Source of the DNA: Venturia oleaginea
Taxonomy: Eukaryota; Ascomycota; Dothideomycetes; Venturiales; Venturiaceae
NCBI GenBank assembly: GCA_013176395.1
Contig: JABMLP010000027.1
Span: 62,001 to 126,000, forward strand
Direction of reading: 5' to 3'
Length of the DNA: 64,000 nucleotides
A program made the translations under genes and the position numbers. Of this stretch, positions 54,308 through 64,000 are shown piece by piece (the stretch's first letter is position 1; the number at the start of each line of letters is the position of its first letter). The notes beneath the pieces were generated by a model. It had not been told where the DNA came from, made no database searches, and saw only the letters and a list, made by a program, of their open reading frames with translations.

Positions 54308-56974
54308 TCACTCTCCATCCAACACCATTCGTCCCTTCCCTTTACTCTTCACAACGACCGGCTCGACAATGTCCGCCTCGTCATCAGAGACGATAGCTTC
54401 AGGGGCTAGATCCAGCATCTCTCCTTCTTCTTCTTCTTCCTCCTCCTCCTCTTCATCCAGAAATTCCTCATCATCTGCTTTTACTTTTGACGCTAATCTG
54501 AGAGACCTCATTTCTGATGGAAGGGAAGCAGGTTCAGGCGCCGTTTTGGAGGTTATTGCCCGAGGTCTCGAACTCTGATCGTCGGGATTTGGTCTACGGG
54601 TTGGCGGTGCCTGGTAAGGAAGTGAGGTTGTAGGGACAACAGGTTCAGAGACAGTATCGGAAGGAGTAGGACGTGAGTAGGGTTGTTTGTGATCTGATGA
54701 TTGCCAGAGCGATTGCCGTTGTTCTCCTAGTTGCTCAGCAAATTGTTGATATGCTGGTGGCTGTTCATTTCCTGCCTCCAATGCAGCCCTTAGCAATTCT
54801 TCCCTTCGCCTTTCCTCGCTTTCATCGGTGTCGATCATGGTTATTCCAACGTCAGCGGGTGAACCAACGCGAGCTCGTATACGTTCTTCGATTTCTGTTG
54901 CTTCTACTTCTGGCTCCATGGTACCAGAGCTGCGAGATTCAGAATCTTCATGGTCGAGGTCGCGGAGAATAGCGATCTCCTTTTCTACATCATCTTCGGC
55001 GATGTCTTCGAACCCAGTGAGTTGTAGAAGTTGCCCAATCATGTTGCGATACCGATCATGGCCTGGTACCAGCTTTGAAGCATCGAAATTCTCGATCCCG
55101 TTTACGTTTTCCACCCTTTGCAAACCGGCGACGTCGAATTGAGCGCTTGAGGCTCTGTAAAGGAAACCTAGAATGTAGTCTTCCGTGCTGAAAACGTTGA
55201 GAACGCGACCGAACACCACACTGCGGATTCGTGTCCATGGTTCTGAGTCGCTCGGGACTGATGCACCCATAAGAACCACATTCTCTACCAAGCCGAAAGC
55301 GTTGCGTTCGGCGAGCTCAAGAAGACAGCTGTAGATCACTCTTGCACCAACTGAGAAGCCAACGAGAGTGACTGGTCTCTCACCTTGACATTTGGAGATC
55401 AAAGCATCAGCTAGAACTTTGCCGGCTTTGTCTGCTCGGACGCGCGCGACTGAGAACGGATTGTCGATCACTCGAGCCATTTTGAGGAGGCCAAGAGGCC
55501 ACAATCCAGCTGCGAGAGCGCCAAAAATGGTTCGCCGCGCAATCTCCCACTTCGCGTACTGCCATGCGTAGCTAGAGACTACAGAAGTGAGTGAAATACC
55601 TAGACGGGTCAAAGCAGCGACTTCCCAGCGTAGCGCAAATGGTTCGAGGGTTTCAGAGTTGAGTATGTGCCATGGCGTCAGGATATCGGAAGGTGTATTC
55701 AAGGAACCAGAAATGCCGATGGCTACGCGGAGTTTGTGTTTTCCCGGAACTGCGACTGGCGTGGAGTCTCTCCGTTGAGACATGACATCTACGTGCTGTT
55801 GTTGTTCCGAGATATCCGATGACGACTGGCGTATAGGGAGGAACTTAAAGTCTTCCACCTCCTTCTCGTACCGCTCAACCATCCGTCCTGTCATTTTACC
55901 TCCGTACGCACCGAATAAACCACCGATCAGTAAGGTATTCCCAGCAAGAGCACCCAGAAGACCAGAGACAGCCCCCAGGCCCAGGCCACCAAATACAGTC
56001 CCGAGACCTGCTGCGAGAAGAGGTGCTGCGAGGCCGCCAGTGACACCGATCAAGGCAGCACCGGCAACAGTAGCAAGACCAATTCTCCATTTCGACGAGG
56101 CAGATTCCGAGGCAGCGCGAGCTTGGACTGAAGACTCGGCGGACATGTGAGATGCGGCTTCCAAGAGCCCATGGGCAATCTGAGATTCGTAGTGGTTAAG
56201 GTCGGAGATGCTGAGCTGAAGACTGGATGTGATGTGTAGGAGAAGTATCCTAGCTTGAGCAGGATATGTTTCCAGAGAAAGAAATAGCAAGACTAAGCAT
56301 TCCAATAACAGTGCTCGCTTCTCTTTTTCCAACCTTGTGAGTTTTGTTCGCACGCCAGCGTATCGAGGGGCTGGTGGCCTGGAAGTAGGGGGCGCATTTG
56401 CATTTATAGCAAAGTCCATCAAACTGTCAAACGAGGATTTCTGTTCAGCCTCGGGCTGGGTTCCATACTGTTTTCTAGCCAATTTGACCTGATCAGGGCG
56501 TACATTCAAGGCGTCACAAACCCGTCGCAGCACCTTTCCTCTCCATGCATCGAAGTATGCAGTCGAAGCAGTTCGTAGTCCTTGGGTCCTGGAGCTAGCA
56601 AGTTCTTGTTTTCGGTCATATCTGGCTCTGCGTAGGGCGTGAGCATCAATCCTGTCTGCTGTAGCTGGTACGGGAGTTTCAAAGCTAATGAGGTCTTCTA
56701 TTGGAGCTGGGAGGTCTTTGATGTTCTTCAGATTCTCCGGAAGTTCAAAGGTAGCAACCAAGCTACGGCGGATTTCATCGGTGCACAGCAATATCAGTAA
56801 CGCACACTCAACTCTGTGGGGAGAAGTGGGTAAGATGGTGGTTAAGGAGTTTTCAGAATTTGGTTGGGGTTGATTAGAGTAAGGCGGTGGAGGATTGTTT
56901 GAGGATGCTAGAAGATTGGAAAACATGTCGATATCCGTTATCATTCCAGTGAATCCACCTTCTTGTTGGTGCAA
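54308..56974 (-). CDS. DUF726 family alpha/beta-hydrolase-like membrane protein
   Basis: The family (yeast Mil1/YFL034W, animal TMCO4) has a hydrolase fold next to a hydrophobic region; substrates are not known to me. The frame is one exon of 888 aa. A second ATG ten codons in, MITDIDMFSNLL, may be the true start. The hydrophobic Gly/Ala-rich region (GLATVAGAALIGVTGG and GLGLGAVSGLLGALAG) lies at about 300-365. The nucleophile elbow GFSVGAR (GxSxG, Ser about 540) and LVENVVLMGASVPSD follow. The C-terminal 200 residues are disordered, with a run of about ten Glu encoded by the TTC/CTC repeat at 54419-54465. It is divergent to PMT4 with 260 bp between starts. Confidence 0.88.
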   Translation of the reverse strand: MHQQEGGFTGMITDIDMFSNLLASSNNPPPPYSNQPQPNSENSLTTILPTSPHRVECALLILLCTDEIRRSLVATFELPENLKNIKDLPAPIEDLISFETPVPATADRIDAHALRRARYDRKQELASSRTQGLRTASTAYFDAWRGKVLRRVCDALNVRPDQVKLARKQYGTQPEAEQKSSFDSLMDFAINANAPPTSRPPAPRYAGVRTKLTRLEKEKRALLLECLVLLFLSLETYPAQARILLLHITSSLQLSISDLNHYESQIAHGLLEAASHMSAESSVQARAASESASSKWRIGLATVAGAALIGVTGGLAAPLLAAGLGTVFGGLGLGAVSGLLGALAGNTLLIGGLFGAYGGKMTGRMVERYEKEVEDFKFLPIRQSSSDISEQQQHVDVMSQRRDSTPVAVPGKHKLRVAIGISGSLNTPSDILTPWHILNSETLEPFALRWEVAALTRLGISLTSVVSSYAWQYAKWEIARRTIFGALAAGLWPLGLLKMARVIDNPFSVARVRADKAGKVLADALISKCQGERPVTLVGFSVGARVIYSCLLELAERNAFGLVENVVLMGASVPSDSEPWTRIRSVVFGRVLNVFSTEDYILGFLYRASSAQFDVAGLQRVENVNGIENFDASKLVPGHDRYRNMIGQLLQLTGFEDIAEDDVEKEIAILRDLDHEDSESRSSGTMEPEVEATEIEERIRARVGSPADVGITMIDTDESEERRREELLRAALEAGNEQPPAYQQFAEQLGEQRQSLWQSSDHKQPYSRPTPSDTVSEPVVPTTSLPYQAPPTRRPNPDDQSSRPRAITSKTAPEPASLPSEMRSLRLASKVKADDEEFLDEEEEEEEEEEGEMLDLAPEAIVSDDEADIVEPVVVKSKGKGRMVLDGE

Positions 56975-57079
56975 GTCTCATCTCTGAGTTCCCTCCGAAG
57001 GCCCGCATCAAGGGGTCCAAAGGAATGACAGGCAGGGGTGCAGCAGTTCAGGAGTACGCGCAACGGCCAAAGCTCCACA

Positions 57080-57098
57080 TCGACCAAATTCCTGGCGA
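57080..57098 (+). promoter_or_regulatory. Shared motif in the DUF726 / PMT4 divergent promoter
   Basis: TCGACCAAATTCCTGGCGA lies about 137 bp upstream of the PMT4 ATG and 106 bp upstream of the DUF726 ATG. It matches the copies upstream of FAN1 and at 5608-5658. Confidence 0.45.
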
Positions 57099-57234
57099 CT
57101 GTGTAGATAAAGACACCATCGCCCGACTGTCGCTGTGCTAGTAACTCGTAAGTCCACACAGGACATACAATCAATGACCATCTGCTAATTGCTTCTTTAA
57201 TCCACAGTGGTGAACGCCCTTTGTCCTCTCCACC

Positions 57235-59661
57235 ATGTCAACTCCGCAAGCATCAGTGCGGCTGCGAGGCCAAAAGAAGTCGAAAGCTGCTGCGACGAGC
57301 ACTACCACCGAACGAACGAGCGACAGTGATACAGACTCCCCCATCGAATTCATCACCACCCACGTCTCGCCCAAGCCTCAGTCGGACTGGGACTACAAAC
57401 TAGCCCTGGTCCTCATCACCGTCCTGGCATTCATCACACGCTTCTACGGCATAAGACACCCAAACCAAGTCGTGTTCGATGAAGTCCATTTCGGAAAGGT
57501 AAATGGAGGTCCTGCTTGGACTGGATCCTGAAAGCTAACGATTCCCACAGTTCGCGTCTTACTACCTCCAACGGACCTACTTCTTTGATGTCCACCCTCC
57601 CTTTGGCAAGCTCCTTTTCGCTTTCGCTGGATGGCTGGTCGGATACAAGGGCGAGTTCCTCTTTGAGAATATCGGAGACTCGTACATCACCAACAAGGTC
57701 CCCTATGTCGCGTACCGAGCAATGCCTGCCAGCATGGGAGCTCTCACCGTACCAACCGTCTTCTGGATCATGTGGGAATCAGGCTACTCGTTACCCGCAA
57801 CTCTCACTGCCGCTGGATTGGTTCTCTTCGACAACGCACACATTGGACAGACTCGTCTCATCCTTCTGGACGCGACCCTGATTTGGTTCATGGCATTGAG
57901 CATCTTGTGCTACGTCCGCTTTTACAAGCTTAGACACGTTCCATTCTCACGGAAGTGGTGGAAGTGGCTACTCCTGACCGGGGTCTGCTTGAGCTGTGTT
58001 ATCTCCACAAAGTACGTTGGTGTATTCACCTTCTTCTCCATCGGCGTGCCGGTATGCTTCGACTTGTGGGATCTTCTCGACGTCAACCGCCGCCAGGGAC
58101 AGCTCAGCCTTCCAGAGTTTGGCAAACACTTTGCAGCTCGCATTATTGGCTTGATCGTCATTCCATTCATGCTCTACCTCTTCTGGTTTCAGGTCCACTT
58201 CGCCATCTTGAACAGATCTGGCCCAGGCGACGATTTCATGACCCCAGAATTCCAGGCCACCCTCGCCGACAATATCATGACCTCGCAATCTGTCGGTATT
58301 GAATACGGCGATTACATTACCATGAAGCACAAGGAAACCCGCGTCTACCTCCATTCTCACGTCGACAAGTACCCACTCCGCTACGATGACGGCCGTATTT
58401 CCAGTCAGGGTCAACAGGTCACTGGATACCCACACAACGACACTAACAACCATTGGCAGGTTCTTGCTCCATCCGAGGGCAAGAAGGGTCCAGTCAGAAA
58501 TGGAGACTTCATCAGACTTCGACATTTGATCACTGACCACATGCTATTGACCCACGATGTCGCCTCGCCATACTTCCCAACTAACCAGGAATTCACTGCG
58601 GTTCCCCTCGATATGGCGAACGGACAGCGATTTAATGAGACTCTGTTCGAGATCAAGATTGAAAACGGCAAGCCTGGCCAGGAATTCAAGACTATGGCCT
58701 CGCACTTCAAGCTTGTCCATGTTCCTACAAAAGTCGCCATGTGGACACACACTTCTCCACTTCCCGATTGGGCATACAAGCAAGCTGAGATCAACGGCAA
58801 TAAGAACGTCCCCCAATCCAGCAATGTTTGGTATGTCGAAGAGATCGCGGGACTACCAGCGAACAGCCCTCGTCTCCACAAGGAGGTCAAGGAGATCAAG
58901 CGCGTGCCATTCTTGAAGAAATACTTCGAGTTGCAACGTGCCATGTTCTTCCACAACAATGCTTTGACCAGTTCGCATCCCTACGCCAGTCAGCCTATCA
59001 GCTGGCCATTCCTGCTCCGTGGTGTTTCTTTCTGGACCGAGAACACCTCTCGTCAACAGATTTACTTCTTGGGAAACCCTGTTGGCTGGTGGTTGGCAGG
59101 CTCCCTTCTGGCTGTCTTCGCCGGTATCATCGGTGCTGATCAACTCGCTCTCCGCCGTGGAATGGACGCTCTTGACGGACGTAAGTTTGATCAAATCCAT
59201 TCACGCATAGGTCAACACTAACACAGATGCTAGGTACCCGCTCCCGCCTCTACAATTCCACGGGTTTCTTCTTCCTCACCTGGGCCTCCCATTACATTCC
59301 CTTCTTCATCATGGGACGTCAACTTTTCCTACATCATTACCTCCCCGCTCATCTCGCATCTGCCCTTGTCACTGGTGCCCTCGTTGAATTCATCTTCAAC
59401 GTCGAGCCCCTCTCTGATGAGGAAATCAAGAAGAACTCGGATTCAAAGGCCAAAGCTACTCTCGTCAAGTCAAAGCCTGTTCGAGAACGACTCGCCACAC
59501 AGAACTTGTATGCTGCTTGGGCAGCAACGGCAGTCATCTACAGCGCCGTCCTATGGAGTTTCTATTTCTTCGCTCCTCTCACTTATGGTACGCCCGGTCT
59601 CTCAGTTGAAGGAGTCAACGCCAGGAAATGGTTGAATTATGACTTGCATTTTGCCAAATAA
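57235..59661 (+). CDS. PMT4: Protein O-mannosyltransferase, PMT4 type, three exons
   Basis: The enzyme transfers mannose from dolichyl-phosphate-mannose to Ser/Thr of secretory proteins in the ER membrane; Pmt4 prefers membrane and GPI-anchored substrates. The exons are 57235..57498, 57551..59180 and 59234..59661, giving 773 aa. The introns are 52 and 53 bp; the second acceptor is GCTAG at 59229-59233, since the earlier ACAG puts the rest out of frame. The catalytic loop VFDEVHFGKFASYY with the DE pair and FDVHPPFGKLLF lies near residues 78-105. Several membrane helices, a central region of MIR repeats (LHSHVDKYPL, RNGDFIRLRHL, FKLVHVPTKVAMWTH) and more helices (HYIPFFIMGRQLFLHHYLPA) follow. 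The VGYKGEFLFENIGDSYI segment favours PMT4 over PMT1/2. Confidence 0.92.
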
Positions 59662-60629
59662 AATATAAGCACTCAGGATCATGTAAGGAGTTGGGGACGA
59701 AGCGGAAAAGTATGGGAGGAATCCTAGGATATGATATAGACTTATTTTCTGGGCATGGGATAATAGGGTATGGACCTGGGCATATTTTGGACGATGACGG
59801 AGCGTTGAAGCAAGCAATAGGAGTTTGCAGCAGCAGCATCATCATCTTCTCACTCTTCTGGGTATGGGATTGGCTCTGGTGGGGGGACGATGGCGTTACC
59901 TTTTCCTTTTGTACTACCAATAAGTGTATCTTTAACCGGACTGCTCCTCAAAATGCTTTTATGCTTTTCTTGGAATGTCGTCATTAATATCGGATTTTCA
60001 GATAACAGCAGTTCGAATCCTTTTCTTCACTTGATTGGTTGGAAATGGGTTCCTTTGTGATGACCGTGGTCTGCCTAATGGATCAAAAACAATCTTCACA
60101 TCATATCCGACCAGGTTTCCTTACTTGGACACCTTCGTTCCTGGTTGCCGGTGAATGGTAATTGGCGACTGTTTTAATCACAAATCAAAGGAGAGAGACA
60201 AAGAAAAAGAAGCAATGGTATCGATGTGAGTATACGACATCTCGAAACAGCAATTCTGTTCTGTCAGTATCCGGGCGGCGAAAATCGTTCTTTTCAGTTC
60301 TAGGCAGGTGGGTTCTAAAAAAAAAAAAAGGGGCCACAGAATGATTCTTTGCACTTTCGCCTGTTGCTGCCTTTTCGCGGTGGTTCATTTCGCGTCAAAA
60401 TTTAAACGCCTTCCACGGTAGCGAGCGAAGATGATGTGTAAGCATGCGAGGATAAGATGGTGATTCTAGAGTACAATAACCATCCCGTCCCCTCGAAGCT
60501 CTCTCTAGACAGCTAGTAGTACATCAAAACATTCCGCTCGCCCAGTTCAGCTGTGCTCAATTGGAACATTAGGCTCCGTGTATCCTCTGCGCCCGCGCCA
60601 ATGCAAATTCCCATTCAACCCCTGGCCAT
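59662..60629. other. 3' regions of two convergent genes
   Basis: No supported gene. It includes an A13 run near 60318 and other purine-rich tracts. Confidence 0.55.
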
Positions 60630-62101
60630 CTAATTGTATTGCATATATGTGGCAGTGGAGTTGAACTTCAGGTTACCCTTGATAACCTTGTCCACGGCAG
60701 CCAGGAAATCCTTCTCCGTCGCAACCTTTCTCCTCGCGCGAATGGCGAACATGCCTGCTTCCGTGGCCACAGATCGCAATTCAGCACCAGTCGAGTTGGG
60801 ACAAAGACGTGAGATAAGCTCCCATCGAATATCGCGCTCCACGGACATGGATTTGGCGTGGATGCGGAGAATAGACGCGCGACCCTCCATATCGGGGAGG
60901 GAAAATTCGATCTTTCGGTCGATACGTCCAGGACGCATGAGAGCGGGATCCAAGGTGGACGGCCTGTTGGTGGCGAACATGACCTTGATGTTTCCTCGCG
61001 AGTCGAAACCGTCGAGTTGAGTAATCAGTTCCAACATAGTACGTTGAACCTCGTTGTCCCCTCCTGCTCCGTCATCGAAACGTGCACCTCCAATAGCATC
61101 AATTTCATCGAAGAAGATAATGCAGGCCTTCTTTGTCCTCGCCATTTCGAAGAGCTCCCGAACCATGCGGGCACCCTCTCCGACGTACTTCTGCACAAGC
61201 TCAGACCCAATAACTCTTATGAATGTGGCATCTGTTCTGTTGGCAACAGCTCGGGCGCAAAGCGTTTTTCCTGTTCCGGGTGGTCCATAGAGAAGGGCAC
61301 CCTTTGGAGGGTCAATACCAAGGTTGACAAATCGTTCCGGCGATAATAAAGGCATCTCGACGACTTCTCGTAGCTTCTCAATCTGCTCTTTGCATCCACC
61401 GACATCACCGTATGTTACATCTGGTTTGTCCTCCACGGTCATCATGGTAACGGAAGGGTCGATCTTGGGAGGTAGGGGTAGCAGAATCTGGTACTTGTTC
61501 CGGTCGACACTGGATGAATATTAGCTTGCGCTGAGTGTGGTTTTGATGAAGCAGGTACATACCCTACTCTCATACCCTCCTCGATATCCGTCGGACTCAC
61601 TCGCTCGCCCAAGTTGACGACGAATTTGGCGATCTGCTTGACGTTGATGACATATTTGCTCTTCTCGGCGTCCTTCTCGTCCTGGATAATCTTCGTACAC
61701 CTCGCGACTTGTAATGGCTGCTCTTCTTGCATTCGTTGTCTATCGGCGGCGATATCCCATAGATGCGGTGGTGCTAGTCCGGTATCTGACTCCTTGACGC
61801 CTGCAACGTAATCAGCTTGATGCCATACGAAGTGAACGTGATACGCTACCAATCTTCTCGTTGACACTCGTCTGCTTGTCCTTGATCTCCTTCTCGAGCT
61901 TCTTCAACTCGGCAGCGTAAGGCGCGGCGCCGTAGGTCTTGAGCACTTGAATGTCCCTGGGGCGAGTTAGCCTGGTTTATGCCAGATTCCAACCATAATG
62001 ACATACTCATCTGAAAGAGGAGTAATCTTCTTCTCTTCTACCTCGTCGTCGGCAAACTTCTTCTGGTATTTCTCCCAGTTGGAGCCCGTGGCTGAAGGCA
62101 T
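60630..62101 (-). CDS. RPT1: 26S proteasome regulatory ATPase Rpt1, four exons
   Basis: Rpt1 is one of six AAA ATPases in the 19S base that unfold ubiquitinated substrates. The exons are 62101..62007, 61956..61850, 61800..61563 and 61509..60630, giving 439 aa. The introns are 50, 49 and 53 bp. The N-terminus has [20 protein letters not shown] and a coiled coil ([20 protein letters not shown]). The OB-fold region includes [19 protein letters not shown]. The AAA domain has Walker A GPPGTGKT (222-229), Walker [10 protein letters not shown] (Asp281, Glu282) and [11 protein letters not shown] with the arginine fingers. The end, [13 protein letters not shown], resembles the Rpt1 tail. The length matches (human 433, yeast 467). 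It shares a 319-bp divergent promoter with the Sm-G gene. Confidence 0.95.
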
Positions 62102-62420
62102 CGTGGTCTACGCGGCGTTGACAAACAGTGGGATCGGGGTGTAAGATGGCGGGCGTGATATGGGAGAGATCAGATACCGGCTTCAATTAGGGCGACTTGA
62201 TGGTGTTTGTACGTGAATGAGCTTTGTTCGTATTGTTGTTGCACTGTTGATGTTGAATGGAACATTGCCGTCCGCATTGAGATGCTCAATGCTCAATGCT
62301 CAGTCCGCCAAGGCCATTTGATCGCCGCAACCAAAATCTACTTCGCGACGACGATAGCATTCGACAACCACCAACCTGTCCGCTATACAAACCAACAGCT
62401 GCCACCCTCGCTGATTCGCC
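62102..62420. promoter_or_regulatory. Divergent promoter region RPT1 / Sm-G
   Basis: The 319 bp between two divergent housekeeping starts contain direct repeats ATGCTCA (62282-62300) but no clear TATA box or recognised proteasome control element. Confidence 0.5.
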
Positions 62421-62797
62421 ATGCCTCAAGCTCAGCCAGAACTCAAGAAGGTATGTCGCTTTTTCCATCCCCCGCCAAAACCAGACTCACACAGCGCAGT
62501 ACCTCGACAAGAGACTGTTCGTCCAGCTCAACGGCAGCCGCAAAGTCATTGGAGTCCTCCGTGGATACGACGTACGTTCTCCACATCTTCCTAAGCCCAA
62601 GCTCCGAAGCTAATAATGCTCTTTAGGTCTTTTTGAACATCGTTCTCGACGACGCGGTCGAGGAAAAGTCGAATGGAGAGAAGGTCAGAATAGGCATGGT
62701 CGTCATCCGCGGCAACTCAGTCGTCATGCTCGAAGCTCTGGAGAGAATTGGCGCGCCGGACGCACGAAGGGAAAGAGGCAACGAAATCTTGCAATAA
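62421..62797 (+). CDS. SMX2: Small nuclear ribonucleoprotein Sm-G, three exons
   Basis: Sm-G is one of seven Sm proteins forming the ring on spliceosomal snRNAs. The exons are 62421..62450, 62500..62571 and 62627..62797, giving 90 aa; the introns are 49 and 55 bp. The Sm1 motif is seen in [20 protein letters not shown] with [14 protein letters not shown]. The Sm2 motif is [18 protein letters not shown], in which IRGNS is typical of Sm-G. The start [14 protein letters not shown] aligns with the family N-terminus. Family members are about 76-80 aa; this one has a slightly longer tail. Confidence 0.92.
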
Positions 62798-63745
62798 GGC
62801 GTCGAAATACAAGTTCAACAAATGGGGCAGGACGCTCTTGGTGTCAACCGAGCAAGTCGGAAATTTCAGATACCAAAAATAATGGCCGGCGAATTGGAAT
62901 ATTACGATCGGCTGGCTGGAAATCTTCACAAATCAGATGTTTCGAGGCGTATTTGGAGTCGTAGGGATGACGGATTATAGGTAGCTATACCCAGCCTCCA
63001 GCTTTGCTATCAAAGAAGCTTACAATCAAGAGACTGCTTCAAAGAGAAAATGGTGCCACCAGTTGAATCACAAATAAGGCGACTTTTCGTAGGAGCCATC
63101 CGAACCTTGCGATTCTCAATGGCCTAAATCACTGCCAACGCATAAAGAGATGCTCTGATTCACGGACAAGGACCAGAAAAGAACATCAAAGATAGGCGGT
63201 GACAGCGTTGCAAACCATTGTCAATCCCGAAGTTTGAGGGCCCGGTATACATGACTTCTTCTGGACTGCTGAGTTAGAGAGCTGCTCTCGCTGCGAATAT
63301 AAAATGATATCAGTAGTAAATATATTGAATGATAGTTGGGGGAAGGCATCGCGTACGAAACTCCCAGACTTCGACATGGCGTGGCATTCTCTGGGATCAT
63401 CGGAGAACGAAAGCGCGTACACAAGACTCCTAAATTTTGTGAGTATCAAATGGCTTTAGCGTTACCACCGCTCCTGTTGCGTTCTATCCGCCAATTTCGT
63501 CAAAGTTGGCACTGGGAGTCTTGTTCGATAGTGTTCTCTTGACGAATTCGGATTCTCAAGATTGAGACTGAATGAGCAAATTAAATTAAGTTTAGGAGTC
63601 GTGTAACGCGTAGTGCTCTACAGGTTCATGAAATCTGAATTTTGGCATGGCTTCTTTGGTTTTAATGTCTTGGTGTGCCATATTCCAAAGTCGCTTGTGT
63701 GAGGTTGTTGGTTGGAAGGCGACGAGTTTCGCGGACGCAAGAGAG
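62798..63745. other. Intergenic, no gene seen
   Basis: Short frames on both strands have no recognised features. The first 200 bp are the Sm-G 3' region. Confidence 0.5.
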
Positions 63746-64000
63746 TGTTGAGGGTTGACACAAACCAGCATCAAGAAGTGTGGCCCATTACAAAGGATCA
63801 CCGATCAACAGAAGAAGCACTGGGCGGATGCAGGCAGGTACAATGGAATCACTTCATCCAGTCCATTCGACAACACGTATTCATCAGAAATAACACTAGA
63901 CAAAGTCCCCCGAATCCACAACCAACCTCTCCTCACAGACCTAAACCCCCACATCCCCAACCCCCTCAAACTTTTAAAGCTCCTCCCTCGCCTCCCACTC
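63746..64000 (+). other. Possible partial exon running off the right edge
   Basis: A plus-strand frame of about 84 codons is open to the window end, containing NTYSSEITLDKVPRIHNQPL and PHIPNPLKLLKLLPRL. It has no ATG, so it would need to be an internal or 3' exon. No family is recognised. Confidence 0.25.

Noticed and set aside
58411..58959. 182-codon minus-strand frame inside PMT4
   Set aside because: It is antisense to the conserved MIR region; a shadow frame.
60008..60020. GTTCGAATCC resembling a tRNA B box
   Set aside because: No A box or cloverleaf can be folded upstream.
62207..62626. 139-codon plus-strand frame across the Sm-G start
   Set aside because: It reads through the RPT1/Sm-G promoter and Sm-G introns in the wrong frame.

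Overview
The window is nuclear DNA of a filamentous ascomycete (Pezizomycotina). Short GT..AG introns of 43-56 bp with CTAAC/CTAAT-type branch points dominate. There are many fungal-specific families (PMT4, HET, fungal STAND proteins, DUF7580-like) and repeats decayed by C-to-T/G-to-A transitions at CpA/TpG, the pattern left by repeat-induced point mutation (RIP). The class cannot be fixed from sequence reading alone.

Layout. (1) 1-5.9 kb: the 3' part of a Mutator-like (MULE) transposon whose transposase still looks intact, followed by tandem repeats and AT-rich relic DNA with a nonsense-broken pseudogene. (2) 5.9-28.1 kb: a compact core block with FAN1 nuclease, TAF2 (5 exons), a SAS4-domain protein, VMA21 (3 exons), a FUN30-type chromatin remodeler, a conserved protein of unknown function, a GPI-anchored protein with four CX3C pairs, and capping protein beta (CAP2). 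(3) 28.35-54.2 kb: a gene-poor accessory block. It holds an NLR-type (C2H2 / NB-ARC / TPR) pseudogene split by a 1253-bp Tc1/mariner element, a DUF7580-like fragment, a decayed CmcJ/NvfI-type oxygenase, a STAND N-terminal pseudogene, a solo LTR with perfect 5-bp target duplications, a string of hairpins and a HET-domain fragment. Intact genes sit among these: a 738-aa unknown, a 6-exon short-chain dehydrogenase lacking the YxxxK catalytic pair, a small secreted 12-cysteine protein, cytidine deaminase and a Cys-rich zinc-binding-like protein. (4) 54.3-62.8 kb: a second core block with a DUF726 alpha/beta-hydrolase and PMT4 (divergent pair), and RPT1 and Sm-G (divergent pair). (5) 62.8-64 kb: no convincing gene, with a possible exon running off the right edge.

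How the genes relate. The core genes are housekeeping and not a pathway, although FAN1, TAF2, SAS4 and FUN30 are all chromatin/DNA-associated. The accessory block looks like a graveyard of fungal self/non-self recognition genes (NLR, DUF7580-like, STAND N-terminus, HET) disrupted by transposition and RIP-like mutation.

The less obvious signals are: a shared 18-19 bp motif, TCGAYMAAATTCCTGGCGA-like, found five times and placed about 95-190 bp upstream of start codons; a run of consecutive hairpins at 50.33-50.60 kb; a hidden 51-bp intron at the left edge that restores the MULE reading frame; a putative G-to-A start-codon loss in the Tc1 transposase; and a Trp-to-stop change in the NLR kinase-2 motif. 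All calls are from reading the sequence; no database search was possible.
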